A program made the position numbers and the translations under genes. From NCBI RefSeq assembly GCF_900112395.1, contig NZ_FOLN01000013.1:62001-126000 (forward strand): a stretch of DNA of 64,000 nucleotides. Reading direction: 5' to 3'. Below are positions 33,605 to 43,173 of the stretch, piece after piece. The DNA is from Algibacter lectus (GTDB lineage: Bacteria; Bacteroidota; Bacteroidia; Flavobacteriales; Flavobacteriaceae). How positions within the stretch are numbered: position 1 is the first letter of the stretch; each line of letters begins with the position of its first letter. Below the pieces are notes generated by a model. That model saw only the letters and a list, made by a program, of their open reading frames with translations. It did not search any database and was not told where the DNA came from.

Positions 33605-35287
33605 ATGCGTAAGCACATCAATAGAATATTAACCGTTGCAACAACATGTATAGCAACACTTGGGTATGCACAAAGCAAACAGAATGATACTTTAAATACA
33701 GGTGTTATAGACGTTGTTAAACCATACGCGCCATCAATTTCTGATGCGTTTAAAGTAAAAGAAGCACCAACTTTAGACGATGCGACTACCGAAACTAAAA
33801 AAGAAATTAAATATAATATTTTTTCTTTTCCGGTAGCGTCAACCTTTACACCTTCAAAAGGTAAGGCGGCAGTTGTAGAAAAAGCAAAACCAGTAAAATT
33901 GTTTGATAATTACGCAACACTTGGTGTGGGTAGTTATACTACTATTTTAGGTGAAGTATATTTAAATCATGCCATAAGTCGAAATGAAAGTGTTGGTGGC
34001 TATGTAAGTCATCATTCTTCTGGAGGAAATATCGAGGGTGTAGAATTTGATGATGGATTTTCAGATTCAAAAATAAACGTGAATTATGCGAGTCGTATGC
34101 GCGATATGGCCTGGAATGTAGAAGGAGGTTTTCAATACTCAAACTACAATTGGTATGGTGTTCCAGACTCTCAAGTGGTTTTTGCGCAAGACGATAATAT
34201 AAATGTTGGTCACGCATTTTATAATGCACATGTGGGAGGAGATATTAGTTTTGAAGATACTTACATCAACTCTGGAAGTGTATTGTTTAGACGTTTTGCT
34301 GATAATCAAAGTTCAGGAGAAAATCGTTTTATAGCAAAAGGGAAAGTAGATGTTCCTGTTAATGGAGAAGAGATTTCTACGGAAGTAAAAATTGATTACT
34401 TAGGTGGCGGTTTTAGTAATCTATATTCTGGTTTAGGAAGTATTGATTATGGTAATTTTCAGGTTGGTATTATGCCGAGCTACCAACTTATTAGAGACGA
34501 TTTAACATTAAACCTTGGAGTTTCGGCCTATTATTTAAATGATACGGAAAGCGGATCAAACAACTTCTATATCTATCCAAATATTACAGCAACCTATAGA
34601 GTGGTTAGTGATGTGGTAATTGCCTATGGTGGTATTCAAGGTGATTTAGAGCAGAATTCTTATTACGATTTTGCTACCGAAAACCCATTTGTTTCTCCAA
34701 CATTATTCATTACACCAACAGATAAACAATACAATGCGTATGTTGGTTTAAAAGGAAAACTTTCTAGTACTATGAGTTATAACGTTAACGGAAGTTATGA
34801 ATCGAGCCAAAACAGAGCCTTATTTATATCTAACGAAATTACACGTTCTGGTGACGATTATACCTATGGAAACTCGTTTGGAGTTGTTTACGATGATATT
34901 AATACTTTTGGAGTTTCAGGTGAAATAAATGTTGATATTAACCGAAACTTTAACTTAGGTTTAAAAGCCGAAGCATGGAATTTACCAGATGTAAAAGGAT
35001 ATATGTTTTTAGATTATCAAATTAATCAAAATTGGTTTGCAGGAGCTAATTTATTTTACACAGGAGAACGTAAAGATCAATTTTTCTTAACGACATCAAC
35101 ACCACAAACTGTTACTTTAGATAGTTATTTTGATGCTAACGCGCATGTTGGTTATCACGTAACAGAGCAAATTTCGGTATTTGCCAAAGCAAACAATATA
35201 GCCAATAATAATTACGAACGTTGGCAAAATACACCCGTTCAGGCTATTCAGTTTTTAGCAGGAGCAACATTTAAATTCGATTTTTAA
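33605..35287 (+). CDS. TonB-dependent-receptor-like outer-membrane barrel without visible plug
   Basis: 560 residues. Signal peptide ending LGYAQ, then about 65 residues of linker (VIDVVKPYAPSISDAFKVKE) and regular beta strands to the C-terminal strand FLAGATFKFDF, with the segment QISVFAKANNIANNNYERWQ typical of TonB receptors. Compared with full TonB receptors (650-1000 residues) the plug and TonB box are not apparent, so it may be a structural or export-related barrel rather than an importer. It is co-located with the large TPR protein, suggesting they interact across the periplasm. Confidence 0.8.
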   Translation: MRKHINRILTVATTCIATLGYAQSKQNDTLNTGVIDVVKPYAPSISDAFKVKEAPTLDDATTETKKEIKYNIFSFPVASTFTPSKGKAAVVEKAKPVKLFDNYATLGVGSYTTILGEVYLNHAISRNESVGGYVSHHSSGGNIEGVEFDDGFSDSKINVNYASRMRDMAWNVEGGFQYSNYNWYGVPDSQVVFAQDDNINVGHAFYNAHVGGDISFEDTYINSGSVLFRRFADNQSSGENRFIAKGKVDVPVNGEEISTEVKIDYLGGGFSNLYSGLGSIDYGNFQVGIMPSYQLIRDDLTLNLGVSAYYLNDTESGSNNFYIYPNITATYRVVSDVVIAYGGIQGDLEQNSYYDFATENPFVSPTLFITPTDKQYNAYVGLKGKLSSTMSYNVNGSYESSQNRALFISNEITRSGDDYTYGNSFGVVYDDINTFGVSGEINVDINRNFNLGLKAEAWNLPDVKGYMFLDYQINQNWFAGANLFYTGERKDQFFLTTSTPQTVTLDSYFDANAHVGYHVTEQISVFAKANNIANNNYERWQNTPVQAIQFLAGATFKFDF

Positions 35288-35344
35288 TACCCATTTTTGA
35301 TGTTTCCGCGAAAGTGCGAAATGTTTTAAAACTATAATATTTAG

Positions 35345-35384
35345 AAAAGCTAAGGTTTCATTTTTGGAATTTTAGCTTTTTTTT
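35345..35384 (+). terminator. Intrinsic terminator after the barrel gene
   Basis: Stem AAAAGCTAA (35345-35353) with TTAGCTTTT (35372-35380), loop of 18 bases, then a T run. It lies 58 bases beyond the stop of the barrel gene. Confidence 0.7.
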
Positions 35385-35478
35385 ATTGAATAAAAAGCAG
35401 ATGTTAAAGTTTACGAGGTCGATTGTGATACGTTCTAATGTCGCTATGACAAAAACATTCAAAGAAGCATAATCGTTA

Positions 35479-35502
35479 GTCATTTCGACGTAAGGAGAAA
35501 TC
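35479..35502. repeat. Fragment of a dispersed intergenic repeat
   Basis: GTCATTTCGACG followed by TAAGGAGAAATC. Sequences of this kind recur in intergenic regions of many Bacteroidota genomes (from memory). Only one copy is present in the window, so this is a tentative call. The rest of 35385-35566 shows nothing I can name. Confidence 0.35.
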
Positions 35503-35566
35503 ATATAAAGCTCAATGTTAGAATAGGCTTATGTGGTTTAAAATATTGAGTTAAACAACACCATAA

Positions 35567-36271
35567 CTATTCAAAATGCGTCAATTGAGCCAAATAATCA
35601 AAATGTTCACCTTCTTTTATAATCTCGCATTTAAGGCCAACCGTTTCACAAGCCAATTTTAAAGTTTCAAAATCTAGGTATAACCATTTCATTGGGATTT
35701 CTTCCTCATTTTTATAAGATAGAAAATAATCTAATTCACCATAGTAGTTCGAGTTAGTATCCATCCAATAACCACCATCTTCATCTTGATACATGTATTT
35801 GATATCCGATGAATCCATTAAAATTTGTCCACCAGAATTAAGCAACCCTTTCAGGTGAGTTAAGTATTTTGAAACTTGAGATAACTCTTGAAAAATTCCG
35901 GTACCATTCATTAATAATAAAATGGTATCAAACGTTTCAGTTTCATCTAAAATATTTTTTATTTCAGCATTTACAACACCACGAAGTTTAGCAACTTCAA
36001 TGGCGCCTTTAGAAACGTCGATAGCTTTAACTTTTTTATTGTTTTTTTGTAAATACAAACTATGGCTTCCTGAGCCACAACCAACATCTAAAATGTCGCC
36101 TTTTGCTAGTTTTAAAGCTTTTTGCTCTAGCTTTGGCATCTCTTCGAATTGGCGAAATAGATAAGGAATTGGCAAGGCATCATCATCAGAAATACTTGTA
36201 GATGTTATAATGTCTTCAGTATAGTTTCCGTTTTGGTAATCTAATAAGGCTTGTCCGAAAAGGTCTTTCAT
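35567..36271 (-). CDS. Class I SAM-dependent methyltransferase
   Basis: 234 residues. Motif I is ILDVGCGSGSHSLYL (about residues 60-74), motif II is KVKAIDVSKGAIEVAKLRG, and motif IV is FDTILLLMNGTGIF. This is the fold of small-molecule or protein methyltransferases of the UbiE/TehB type. No closer family call is safe. The insert GYWMDTNSNYYGELDYFLSY and the C-terminus may define the substrate. It stands alone on the minus strand with 92 bases to the divergent cysteine-cluster gene. Confidence 0.85.
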   Translation of the reverse strand: MKDLFGQALLDYQNGNYTEDIITSTSISDDDALPIPYLFRQFEEMPKLEQKALKLAKGDILDVGCGSGSHSLYLQKNNKKVKAIDVSKGAIEVAKLRGVVNAEIKNILDETETFDTILLLMNGTGIFQELSQVSKYLTHLKGLLNSGGQILMDSSDIKYMYQDEDGGYWMDTNSNYYGELDYFLSYKNEEEIPMKWLYLDFETLKLACETVGLKCEIIKEGEHFDYLAQLTHFE

Positions 36272-36363
36272 AAATAATACTTTGTTTATTCCTTTGAAAA
36301 AAAGGAAATCTCATTTTATTTCTACGCAAGTATAAATCTCGTAAATTATACTATTTTTGCGCC

Positions 36364-36858
36364 ATGCAAGACATTATTAACAATCTTCCAAAGCAGGCCA
36401 AAGATAAGCATAACGAGAATAAAAAATTCTTCACAAAGCTAAAAAAGAAGCCGCCTAAAAATTTAGATTACGTTATGCAAGATTTGCATGAACAAGAGTT
36501 TAAACGTACCGATTGTTTGGAGTGCGCTAACTGTTGTAAAACCACTGGGCCGCTATTTACTGATAAAGATGTAGATAGAATTGCTAAACATTTTAGAATG
36601 AAAACACAGCAATTTATATCGCAGTTTTTACGTGTAGATGATGAGAATGATTATGTTTTACAAAGTGTGCCGTGTACCTTTTTAGGAGCCGATAATTATT
36701 GCTCTATTTACGATGTGCGTCCAAAAGCGTGCCGTGAGTTTCCACATACAGATAGAAGTAAGTTTCAACAAATTTCGCATCTTACTTTAAAAAACGTGGC
36801 TATTTGTCCGGCTGCATTTAATATTGTAGAAGAAATGAAAAAGCGCATTAAGGTTTAG
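36364..36858 (+). CDS. YkgJ-family cysteine-cluster protein
   Basis: 164 residues. The Cys-rich core CLECANCCKTTGP and later PCTFLGADNYCSIYDVRPKAC match the YkgJ/UPF0153 family of putative zinc- or iron-binding proteins (Cys-x2-Cys-x2-CC with two more cysteines). Function unknown; the family is widespread and sometimes linked to metal-dependent modifications. Followed by the sterol-desaturase-family gene after 78 bases. Confidence 0.88.
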   Translation: MQDIINNLPKQAKDKHNENKKFFTKLKKKPPKNLDYVMQDLHEQEFKRTDCLECANCCKTTGPLFTDKDVDRIAKHFRMKTQQFISQFLRVDDENDYVLQSVPCTFLGADNYCSIYDVRPKACREFPHTDRSKFQQISHLTLKNVAICPAAFNIVEEMKKRIKV

Positions 36859-36936
36859 TTTTGAAGTCTGGTTGCTATTTTACTAGGCTTGGTATAATAA
36901 CTTTTTTACTATATTGTAAAACAAAAACAACCACTC

Positions 36937-37776
36937 TTGCAAACATTTCTAAACTATTTCGAGACCATACCATCATCACACCGCAGTATAATTTTAGTTG
37001 GAGGCTTGGCCTTTTTCTGGCTTTTAGAAGGTGCGGTACCATTATTTAAATTCAATTATAAAAAGTGGGAGCATGCAGCTCCAAATATTTTTTTTACTTT
37101 AACTACAGTCGTTATTAATTTTGCCTTAGCTTTTTTACTGCTAAACTCGGCCGACTGGGTAATGGCTAACGATTTTGGAATTTTAAATTGGTTACCAGAA
37201 ATGCCGCTATGGTTGTACATTATTCTAGGTGTATTTCTAATGGACTTTTTTGGAGCCTATTTAGCTCATTTTGTAGAGCATAAAGTGCCTATGTTATGGA
37301 TGGTGCATTTGGTTCATCATTCCGATCATAAAGTCGATACAACTACGGCTAATAGACACCATCCTTTGGAAAGTGTTATTCGTTTTATGTTCACGCTATT
37401 GGGGGTTTTTGTTATTGGTGCTCCAATTGGTATTGTTATGTTGTATCAATCGATGTCTTTGGTGGCTACGCAGTTTACACATGCTAATATTAAGTTACCC
37501 AAAAGTGTCGATAAAATAATGAGTTATGTATTGGTGTCGCCCGATATGCATAAGGTGCACCACCACTATATGTTGCCTTATACGGACTCTAATTACGGAA
37601 ATATATTTTCGGTTTGGGATAGATTATTAGGTACTTATATGGATTTTGATCGTGAGAAGTTAATTTATGGCGTTGATGTTTTTCCAGATGAAAAAGCTAA
37701 CGGAAACATAAAAGAACTCTTAAAACAGCCTTTTAAAAAATACGAAAGACCAACTATAATTTCTGAGAAAGACTAA
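36937..37776 (+). CDS. Sterol desaturase/fatty acid hydroxylase superfamily protein
   Basis: 279 residues from a TTG start at 36937 (no earlier ATG in frame). Four membrane helices with the di-iron histidine boxes: HFVEH, HLVHHSDH, RHHPLES and MHKVHHHY. These enzymes hydroxylate or desaturate lipids at the membrane, with two irons held by eight histidines. The exact lipid is not readable; in Bacteroidota relatives are proposed to act on hopanoid-like lipids, carotenoids or fatty acids. The next gene is a glycerophosphodiesterase, a loose lipid context. Confidence 0.87.
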   Translation: MQTFLNYFETIPSSHRSIILVGGLAFFWLLEGAVPLFKFNYKKWEHAAPNIFFTLTTVVINFALAFLLLNSADWVMANDFGILNWLPEMPLWLYIILGVFLMDFFGAYLAHFVEHKVPMLWMVHLVHHSDHKVDTTTANRHHPLESVIRFMFTLLGVFVIGAPIGIVMLYQSMSLVATQFTHANIKLPKSVDKIMSYVLVSPDMHKVHHHYMLPYTDSNYGNIFSVWDRLLGTYMDFDREKLIYGVDVFPDEKANGNIKELLKQPFKKYERPTIISEKD

Positions 37777-37788
37777 TCTTTTTTTATT

Positions 37789-38607
37789 TTGAAACATTGC
37801 AAGATTGATATTCAGGGGCATCGTGGTTGTCGCGGTTTGTTACCCGAAAATAGTATGCCGGCATTTTTTAAAGCATTAGATTTAGGTGTGGACACTTTAG
37901 AGTTGGATGTGGCAGTTTCTAAAGATAAAATAGTTGTTGTTAGCCATGAACCTTATATGAATTCTGTGATTTGTTTAGATTCTGAAGGTGACACTATTTT
38001 AGATGAAGACGCTAAGAAGTATAATTTGTATCAAATGACTTTAAATGATATTCAACAATTTGATTGTGGTTCTAAATATCATCCTAAATTCCCAAATCAG
38101 GAAAAAGTAAAAACATACAAACCATCTTTATCTGAAGTTTTAAAAGAAACTAAAATAATAAACCCGGCAATAAAATTCAATATTGAAATAAAATCAGATG
38201 CGGAGTATTATGACGTTTTTACTCCAAAACCTAAAGAATTTGTAGCATTAGTTTTAGATGTTCTAAATGAAAACAACGCTTGTAACGAAACCAATTTGCA
38301 AAGTTTCGATTTACAGATTTTAGAAGAAATAAAAATTCAATCTCCTAAAATGGAGGTTGCCCTTTTGGTAGAAGACGATGAAATCATTTTAGAGAAACTT
38401 GATAAAATGAGTTATTCGCCAGCTATTATAAGCCCGTATTACAAGTTGCTAAATAAAGAAATAGTTAGTGATTTAAAAATTAGAGGTTTTAAAGTGATAC
38501 CATGGACGGTTAACACCGAAAAGGATATAAAGCTCATGATAGACTATAATGTAAACGGAATTATTACCGATTACCCTGATAGGCTCATCAACATATTAAA
38601 ACAATAG
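37789..38607 (+). CDS. Glycerophosphodiester phosphodiesterase
   Basis: 272 residues from a TTG at 37789. GDPD TIM-barrel: IQGHRGCRGLLPENSMPA with the catalytic His and Arg, LELDVAVSKDKIVVVSHEP with the Glu-x-Asp metal site, then KFNIEIKSD, and the final VNGIITDYPDRL. The enzyme hydrolyses glycerophosphodiesters to glycerol-3-phosphate and an alcohol. There is no signal peptide, so a cytoplasmic location is expected, unlike the secreted GlpQ. It is 12 bases after the desaturase-family gene and probably co-transcribed. Confidence 0.9.
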   Translation: MKHCKIDIQGHRGCRGLLPENSMPAFFKALDLGVDTLELDVAVSKDKIVVVSHEPYMNSVICLDSEGDTILDEDAKKYNLYQMTLNDIQQFDCGSKYHPKFPNQEKVKTYKPSLSEVLKETKIINPAIKFNIEIKSDAEYYDVFTPKPKEFVALVLDVLNENNACNETNLQSFDLQILEEIKIQSPKMEVALLVEDDEIILEKLDKMSYSPAIISPYYKLLNKEIVSDLKIRGFKVIPWTVNTEKDIKLMIDYNVNGIITDYPDRLINILKQ

Positions 38608-38616
38608 GTTTAAGGT

Positions 38617-39855
38617 TTACTCGTACATTAAATACTTCGAACGTGTTTTAGCAAAGGCATCTAAACCTGTTTTCCAAGTTGCTTTAATTTGATTAGCGCT
38701 TAATCCAGATTCAATTTGTTGTTGTAATTTTTTTGTTCCGGCGAGTTTCGTGAAAAACGAATTGAAGAACTCTGCCTTATTTTCCGTATTGTTGTAAGCT
38801 TTTATCAGCCAATTTAAATTAAGAGTATTTTGGTTTTCGGCTTCGGTTAAGTTTTTCCCATAACATAATTTATTTTCATGTTTTGGACGCTTAGCACCAT
38901 GATTGGGTTGCGGTGTAAACTGAAAAGGAAACTGAGTTTTATTTAAAAACGGACTCCCAAAAATCTGAAATTGTGTTTCCGTTCCACGACCAGCACTTAC
39001 GTTTGTGCCTTCAAAAAAGCAAAGGCTAGGGTAAAGGTTTATCGATTTGTCGTTTGGTAAATTCGGGCTAGGTTTTATAGGTAAACTATATTTTAGGTTA
39101 TGGTTATAGTTTTTCACGGGAATAACGTGTAAATCACAAGTGATACTTTGGTTTAGCCATTTTTCACCGTTAATCATTTTTGCATATTCTCCAATCGTCA
39201 TGCCATGTACAGTTGGAATAGGATGCATCCCCACGAAACTTTTATGAGCTGTTTCTAAAATAGGGCCATCAAAATAATGTCCGTTAGGGTTCGGTCTATC
39301 TAAAATTAAAACAGGGATGTTCTGTTCAGCACAAGCTTCCATTACATAATGTAAGCTTGAAATGTAAGTATAAAAACGAGCACCAACATCTTGAATGTCA
39401 AAAACAACTAGGTCTAAGTTTTTTAATTGTTCTACCGAAGGTTTTTTGTTTTTTCCGTAGAGCGAAACTATAGGTAAGTTGGTTTTTATATCTATACCAT
39501 CTTTAATAACCTCGCCGGCATCTGCTGTGCCTCTAAAGCCATGTTCTGGTGCAAAAACCGTTTTAATGTCAACGTTTAAGGCAAGTAGGGAATCTACTAA
39601 ATGTGTATTGGTTTCTCCTTTAAAAATAACACTAGTTTGGTTGGCAACAATACCAACACGTTTGTCTTGGAGTATAGGTAAATAAAGAGCCGTTTGGTTG
39701 GCACCAACAGTGATGTTTTTTTCTGTTTCAGTTTGTTTTGGGCTCTCCTTATCTAAAAGCGTTAAGCTTTTCGACTTCGATTTCGTGACATTCCCACAAG
39801 AAATCATTACTAAAACAAATAATAAAACAGTATTTTTGAAAACATTTAATAGCAT
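38617..39855 (-). CDS. NamZ-like exo-beta-N-acetylmuramidase lipoprotein (DUF1343)
   Basis: 412 residues. Lipoprotein signal ending VMISCG; then the DUF1343 fold: VGIVANQTSV, FAPEHGFRG, LVVFDIQDVGARFYTY and LDRPNPNGHYFDGP. Members of this family cleave terminal N-acetylmuramic acid from peptidoglycan fragments (NamZ). The likely place is the periplasm or the outer membrane inner face. The start codon is only 8 bases from the start of the divergent permease gene at 39864. Substrate call is by family only. Confidence 0.85.
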   Translation of the reverse strand: MLLNVFKNTVLLFVLVMISCGNVTKSKSKSLTLLDKESPKQTETEKNITVGANQTALYLPILQDKRVGIVANQTSVIFKGETNTHLVDSLLALNVDIKTVFAPEHGFRGTADAGEVIKDGIDIKTNLPIVSLYGKNKKPSVEQLKNLDLVVFDIQDVGARFYTYISSLHYVMEACAEQNIPVLILDRPNPNGHYFDGPILETAHKSFVGMHPIPTVHGMTIGEYAKMINGEKWLNQSITCDLHVIPVKNYNHNLKYSLPIKPSPNLPNDKSINLYPSLCFFEGTNVSAGRGTETQFQIFGSPFLNKTQFPFQFTPQPNHGAKRPKHENKLCYGKNLTEAENQNTLNLNWLIKAYNNTENKAEFFNSFFTKLAGTKKLQQQIESGLSANQIKATWKTGLDAFAKTRSKYLMYE

Positions 39856-39863
39856 AATAAATT

Positions 39864-41099
39864 TTGAATTACGAGTTTTTTTTAGCCAAACGCATTATTG
39901 GTAGTAAAGCGTATAAAAGTAGTGTATCGGCACCAATAATAAAAATTGGTATTGCCGCTATTGCTATTGGTATTGTGGTCATGATGATTGCGATTGCTAC
40001 AGGTATTGGTTTACAACAAAAAATTCGTGATAAAGTGGTTGCTTTCAATGGCCATGTTACCATTAGTAATTTCGATAGTAACAACTCACAAGAAAGTATC
40101 GTGCCAATCTCTAAAAATCAAGAGTTTTATCCAGAGTTTAAAGAGGTTGATGGTATAAAGCACGTACAAGCCGTAGCAACAAAATTCGGAATCATTAGAA
40201 CAGAAACCGATTTCGAAGGTGCTGTTTTTAAAGGTGTCGGTCAAGATTTCGATTGGAGCTACTTTCAAGAATTTCTTATAGAAGGCAAACTACCAAGTTT
40301 TACCAAAAAATGGAGTGAAGAGGTTTTAATCTCACAATACTTAGCCGATAGATTAGGATTTAAAGTAGGTGAAAAGTTTCAAATGGTTTTCGCAAAAAAC
40401 GATACTGAAAAAGCACCAAATATTATAACATTCAATATCGTGGGTATTTATAATTCCGGTTTTCAAGAATTAGACCAACAATACTTAATAGGGAATATTC
40501 GCCACATACAACGTATTAATAATTGGGAAGAAGATCAAATAGGGAACTTCGAAGTTTTTATTTCCGATTATTCACAACTCGATCAAAAAGGAATCGAAAT
40601 TTATCAAAACACACCATCTACGCTCAACACTATCACGGTAAGCAATAAATACAGTTCCATTTTTGAGTGGATAAAAATATTCGACAAAAATATTTACGGC
40701 ATTATCGGGATCATGATTCTAGTAGCAGGTATAAACATGATTACTGCGCTACTGGTTTTAATACTCGAACGCACGCAAATGATAGGGATTTTAAAAGCTC
40801 TTGGAAGTAACAATTGGAGCATCCGTAAACTTTTTCTATACAATGCATCTTACCTTATTTTACTTGGTTTATTCTGGGGTAATTTACTCGGGTTAGGGCT
40901 GCTGTTTGCGCAAAAATATTTTAAATTATTTCCGCTAGATCCAAGTGTGTATTATGTTTCCGAAGCCCCAGTATATATCAGTTTAGGTTATATAGTTGGC
41001 CTTAATATTGGTACGCTTATTCTGTGTTTACTCATGCTTTTAATACCATCGTATATTATCACGAAAATATCGCCGGTAAAAGCCATTCGATTCCAATAA
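39864..41099 (+). CDS. ABC transporter permease, LolC/E-like (FtsX domain)
   Basis: 411 residues from a TTG at 39864. First helix AIAIGIVVMMIAIATGIG (about 32-50), then a periplasmic MacB-like domain, and three C-terminal helices (IIGIMILVAGINMITALLVLIL, LFLYNASYLILLGLFWGNLLG, VGLNIGTLILCLLMLLIPSYII) of the FtsX type. The opening EFFLAKRIIGSKAYKSSVSAPIIKIG fits LolC/LolE relatives that move lipoproteins out of the inner membrane in Gram-negatives. No ATPase gene adjoins, so the partner is elsewhere. Confidence 0.83.
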   Translation: MNYEFFLAKRIIGSKAYKSSVSAPIIKIGIAAIAIGIVVMMIAIATGIGLQQKIRDKVVAFNGHVTISNFDSNNSQESIVPISKNQEFYPEFKEVDGIKHVQAVATKFGIIRTETDFEGAVFKGVGQDFDWSYFQEFLIEGKLPSFTKKWSEEVLISQYLADRLGFKVGEKFQMVFAKNDTEKAPNIITFNIVGIYNSGFQELDQQYLIGNIRHIQRINNWEEDQIGNFEVFISDYSQLDQKGIEIYQNTPSTLNTITVSNKYSSIFEWIKIFDKNIYGIIGIMILVAGINMITALLVLILERTQMIGILKALGSNNWSIRKLFLYNASYLILLGLFWGNLLGLGLLFAQKYFKLFPLDPSVYYVSEAPVYISLGYIVGLNIGTLILCLLMLLIPSYIITKISPVKAIRFQ

Positions 41100-41114
41100 A
41101 ATTTAATTTTTCGA

Positions 41115-41196
41115 GCGCTACCACAAGGGTCGGGCTTTCACTACTCGCTCCCTCCTAAGGTCGGGGAGCTCAAACAGGCCGTTCAATCCCTAGCGC
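41115..41196. repeat. Dispersed palindromic repeat, family A, copy 2
   Basis: An 82-base element bounded by GCGCTA and TAGCGC. It starts GCGCTACCACAAGGGTCGGG and ends CAATCCCTAGCGC; an inner stem is formed by GCTCCC and GGGAGC. Same box order as the copy at 5825-5910, but its T-to-C change in the left end is matched by A-to-G in the right end, so pairing of the ends is conserved. Confidence 0.72.
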
Positions 41197-41247
41197 ATCA
41201 TCAGCCAAGATTTTGTTTCTTATTAGGCTTTGTATAGTTTGCTAGTG

Positions 41248-41646
41248 TTACTTATTGTTTTCTATATCACTAATATGGTGTTCTAAAGCCTTTACCGAAA
41301 TTTGAATTTCAATAATTAATAGCGACAATGATGCTATAAGCAGTATAAGTGCCAAGCCAAATACCCAAACAGCAATAGCATTTTGCTGAATGTATATTAA
41401 AAACATAGTCATTACACATAATAGTAAACTCGAAATGCCGAAAATTTGCATACTTCGCGTTAAATACAAACGCTTTTTTATATTCTGTATTTGTGCCATC
41501 AATACACTATCTTTTTTCTCAGTATACTTATCGTGCAAGTTTCTAATAGTTGCAGCGTAAGCTAAAAACCTATTGGTATATGCTAACATAATTAAGGAAA
41601 TAGCCGAAAATAAAAGAGCAGGAGTAGTAAGCGTAAGTTGTTCCAT
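41248..41646 (-). CDS. DUF2721 membrane protein
   Basis: 132 residues with three membrane helices. DUF2721 signatures: LTTPALLFSAISLIMLAYTNRF at the N-terminus, a charged middle (QIQNIKKRLYLTRSMQIFGI), and the two-helix C-terminal half. Function unknown. Minus strand, single gene, divergent from the DUF2851 gene. The gap on its 3' side contains the family A repeat. Confidence 0.85.
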   Translation of the reverse strand: MEQLTLTTPALLFSAISLIMLAYTNRFLAYAATIRNLHDKYTEKKDSVLMAQIQNIKKRLYLTRSMQIFGISSLLLCVMTMFLIYIQQNAIAVWVFGLALILLIASLSLLIIEIQISVKALEHHISDIENNK

Positions 41647-41783
41647 AATGTAGTTTTATACTAGATTGCAAAGTTAGTAATTTAATTAATCCTCAAGATT
41701 ATTACCTCGTTGTGTTTTACTTTAATAGAATTCAATTTTTAATTTCATTTGGAAATTTTAAACTGGTATTCTATCTTTAAAAA

Positions 41784-43055
41784 ATGCAAGAAGATTTTCT
41801 ACACTACATCTGGAAATTCAAGAAATTTCAAACTCAAAGTTTAAAAACAGAAGCAAATCAATCTATAACTATTACTTCTATAGGGCAACATAACTTTAAT
41901 TCTGGTCCCGACTTTTTTAATGCAAAACTTACTATTGGCGAGCAACTTTGGGCGGGTAATGTAGAAATTCATATAAAATCATCCGATTGGTATTTGCACA
42001 ATCACGAACAAGATCCAGCTTACGATGGTGTTATTCTACACGTAGTTTGGGAGCATGATACCGAGATTTTTAGAAAAGATAATACGCCTATTCCAACATT
42101 AGTGTTGCGCGATTATATCGATTTTACACTTTTAAACAATTATAAAAAGCTTTTTGCAAAACAAAACACATGGATTAATTGTGAAAATGATTTTGTTAAT
42201 ACTAACGATTTTGTTTTAACCAATTGGCTAGAGCGTTTATATTTTGAACGGCTAGAACGGAAAGCTGATGCCATTGAACTGCTTTTGCAAGAATCTAAAA
42301 ACGATTGGGAAGCCGTACTTTTTAAAATGCTTGCCAAAAACTTTGGACTAAAAGTAAACGGAGATGCTTTTTTTAGTTTAGCGCAATCGGTCGATTTTTC
42401 GGTGGTTAGAAAATCGCAATCTAATTTGCAAAGTTTAGAAGCCTTGCTGTTTGGACAAGCTAATTTATTGTCAGAATCTGTGGAAGATGCTTACTTTATA
42501 AGTTTATCAAAAGAATATAGTTTTTTAAAACAGAAGTTTCAGCTTAAAGAAAATCAAGTATTGCCGTTACAATTATTTAGATTACGACCGCCAAATTTTC
42601 CAACCATACGGTTATCTCAATTGGCAAACCTATATCACGAGCATCAAAATTTATTCTCTAAAGTGATAGAAATAGATAAGCTCGAAGATTTTTATAAGCT
42701 GTTTAATGTTTCAACTTCCGAGTTTTGGAAAACACATTATACTTTTCAAAAATCATCTAAACCTTCAACCAAAGTTATTACAAAGGCTTTCACAGATTTA
42801 CTATTAATAAACACTATTCTTCCTTTAAAATTCTGTTATGCTAAACAAAAAGGACAAGATATAGATGGCTCTATTTTAAAGATAGCTTCAGAAATCAATT
42901 CAGAAAAAAATAGTATTATCGATGCTTTTAATAAACTAAAAAAAGTGTCTAAATCGGCCTTTCAATCACAATCGCTTATTCAATTAAAAACAGAGTATTG
43001 CGATAAAAATAAATGTTTACAATGTGCCGTTGGAAATTCACTTTTAACGAAATAG
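41784..43055 (+). CDS. DUF2851 family protein
   Basis: 423 residues. N-terminus MQEDFLHYIWKFKKF, then NSGPDFFNAKLTIGEQLWAGNVEIHI and VILHVVWEHD, the hallmarks of DUF2851, a family seen mainly in Bacteroidota. A cysteine cluster closes the protein (EYCDKNKCLQCAVG), which may bind zinc. No signal peptide. Function unknown; no catalytic motif is recognised. Divergent from the DUF2721 gene and followed by the PspC gene after 118 bases. Confidence 0.87.
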   Translation: MQEDFLHYIWKFKKFQTQSLKTEANQSITITSIGQHNFNSGPDFFNAKLTIGEQLWAGNVEIHIKSSDWYLHNHEQDPAYDGVILHVVWEHDTEIFRKDNTPIPTLVLRDYIDFTLLNNYKKLFAKQNTWINCENDFVNTNDFVLTNWLERLYFERLERKADAIELLLQESKNDWEAVLFKMLAKNFGLKVNGDAFFSLAQSVDFSVVRKSQSNLQSLEALLFGQANLLSESVEDAYFISLSKEYSFLKQKFQLKENQVLPLQLFRLRPPNFPTIRLSQLANLYHEHQNLFSKVIEIDKLEDFYKLFNVSTSEFWKTHYTFQKSSKPSTKVITKAFTDLLLINTILPLKFCYAKQKGQDIDGSILKIASEINSEKNSIIDAFNKLKKVSKSAFQSQSLIQLKTEYCDKNKCLQCAVGNSLLTK

Positions 43056-43173
43056 TTATTGTTTTTCTAAGGATTTCAATATTTGACAGGGTATTGTTAT
43101 TAATATTAAGAAAGCGTTAAATATTTCAACCTAATAGCTTTTAAACAAAAAAAGGAATCCTTAAATTGCAAGC

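Noticed and set aside
36861-37049. 62-residue open frame upstream of the sterol-desaturase-family gene
   Set aside because: It overlaps the start of that gene in a different frame, and the desaturase reading has the histidine boxes.
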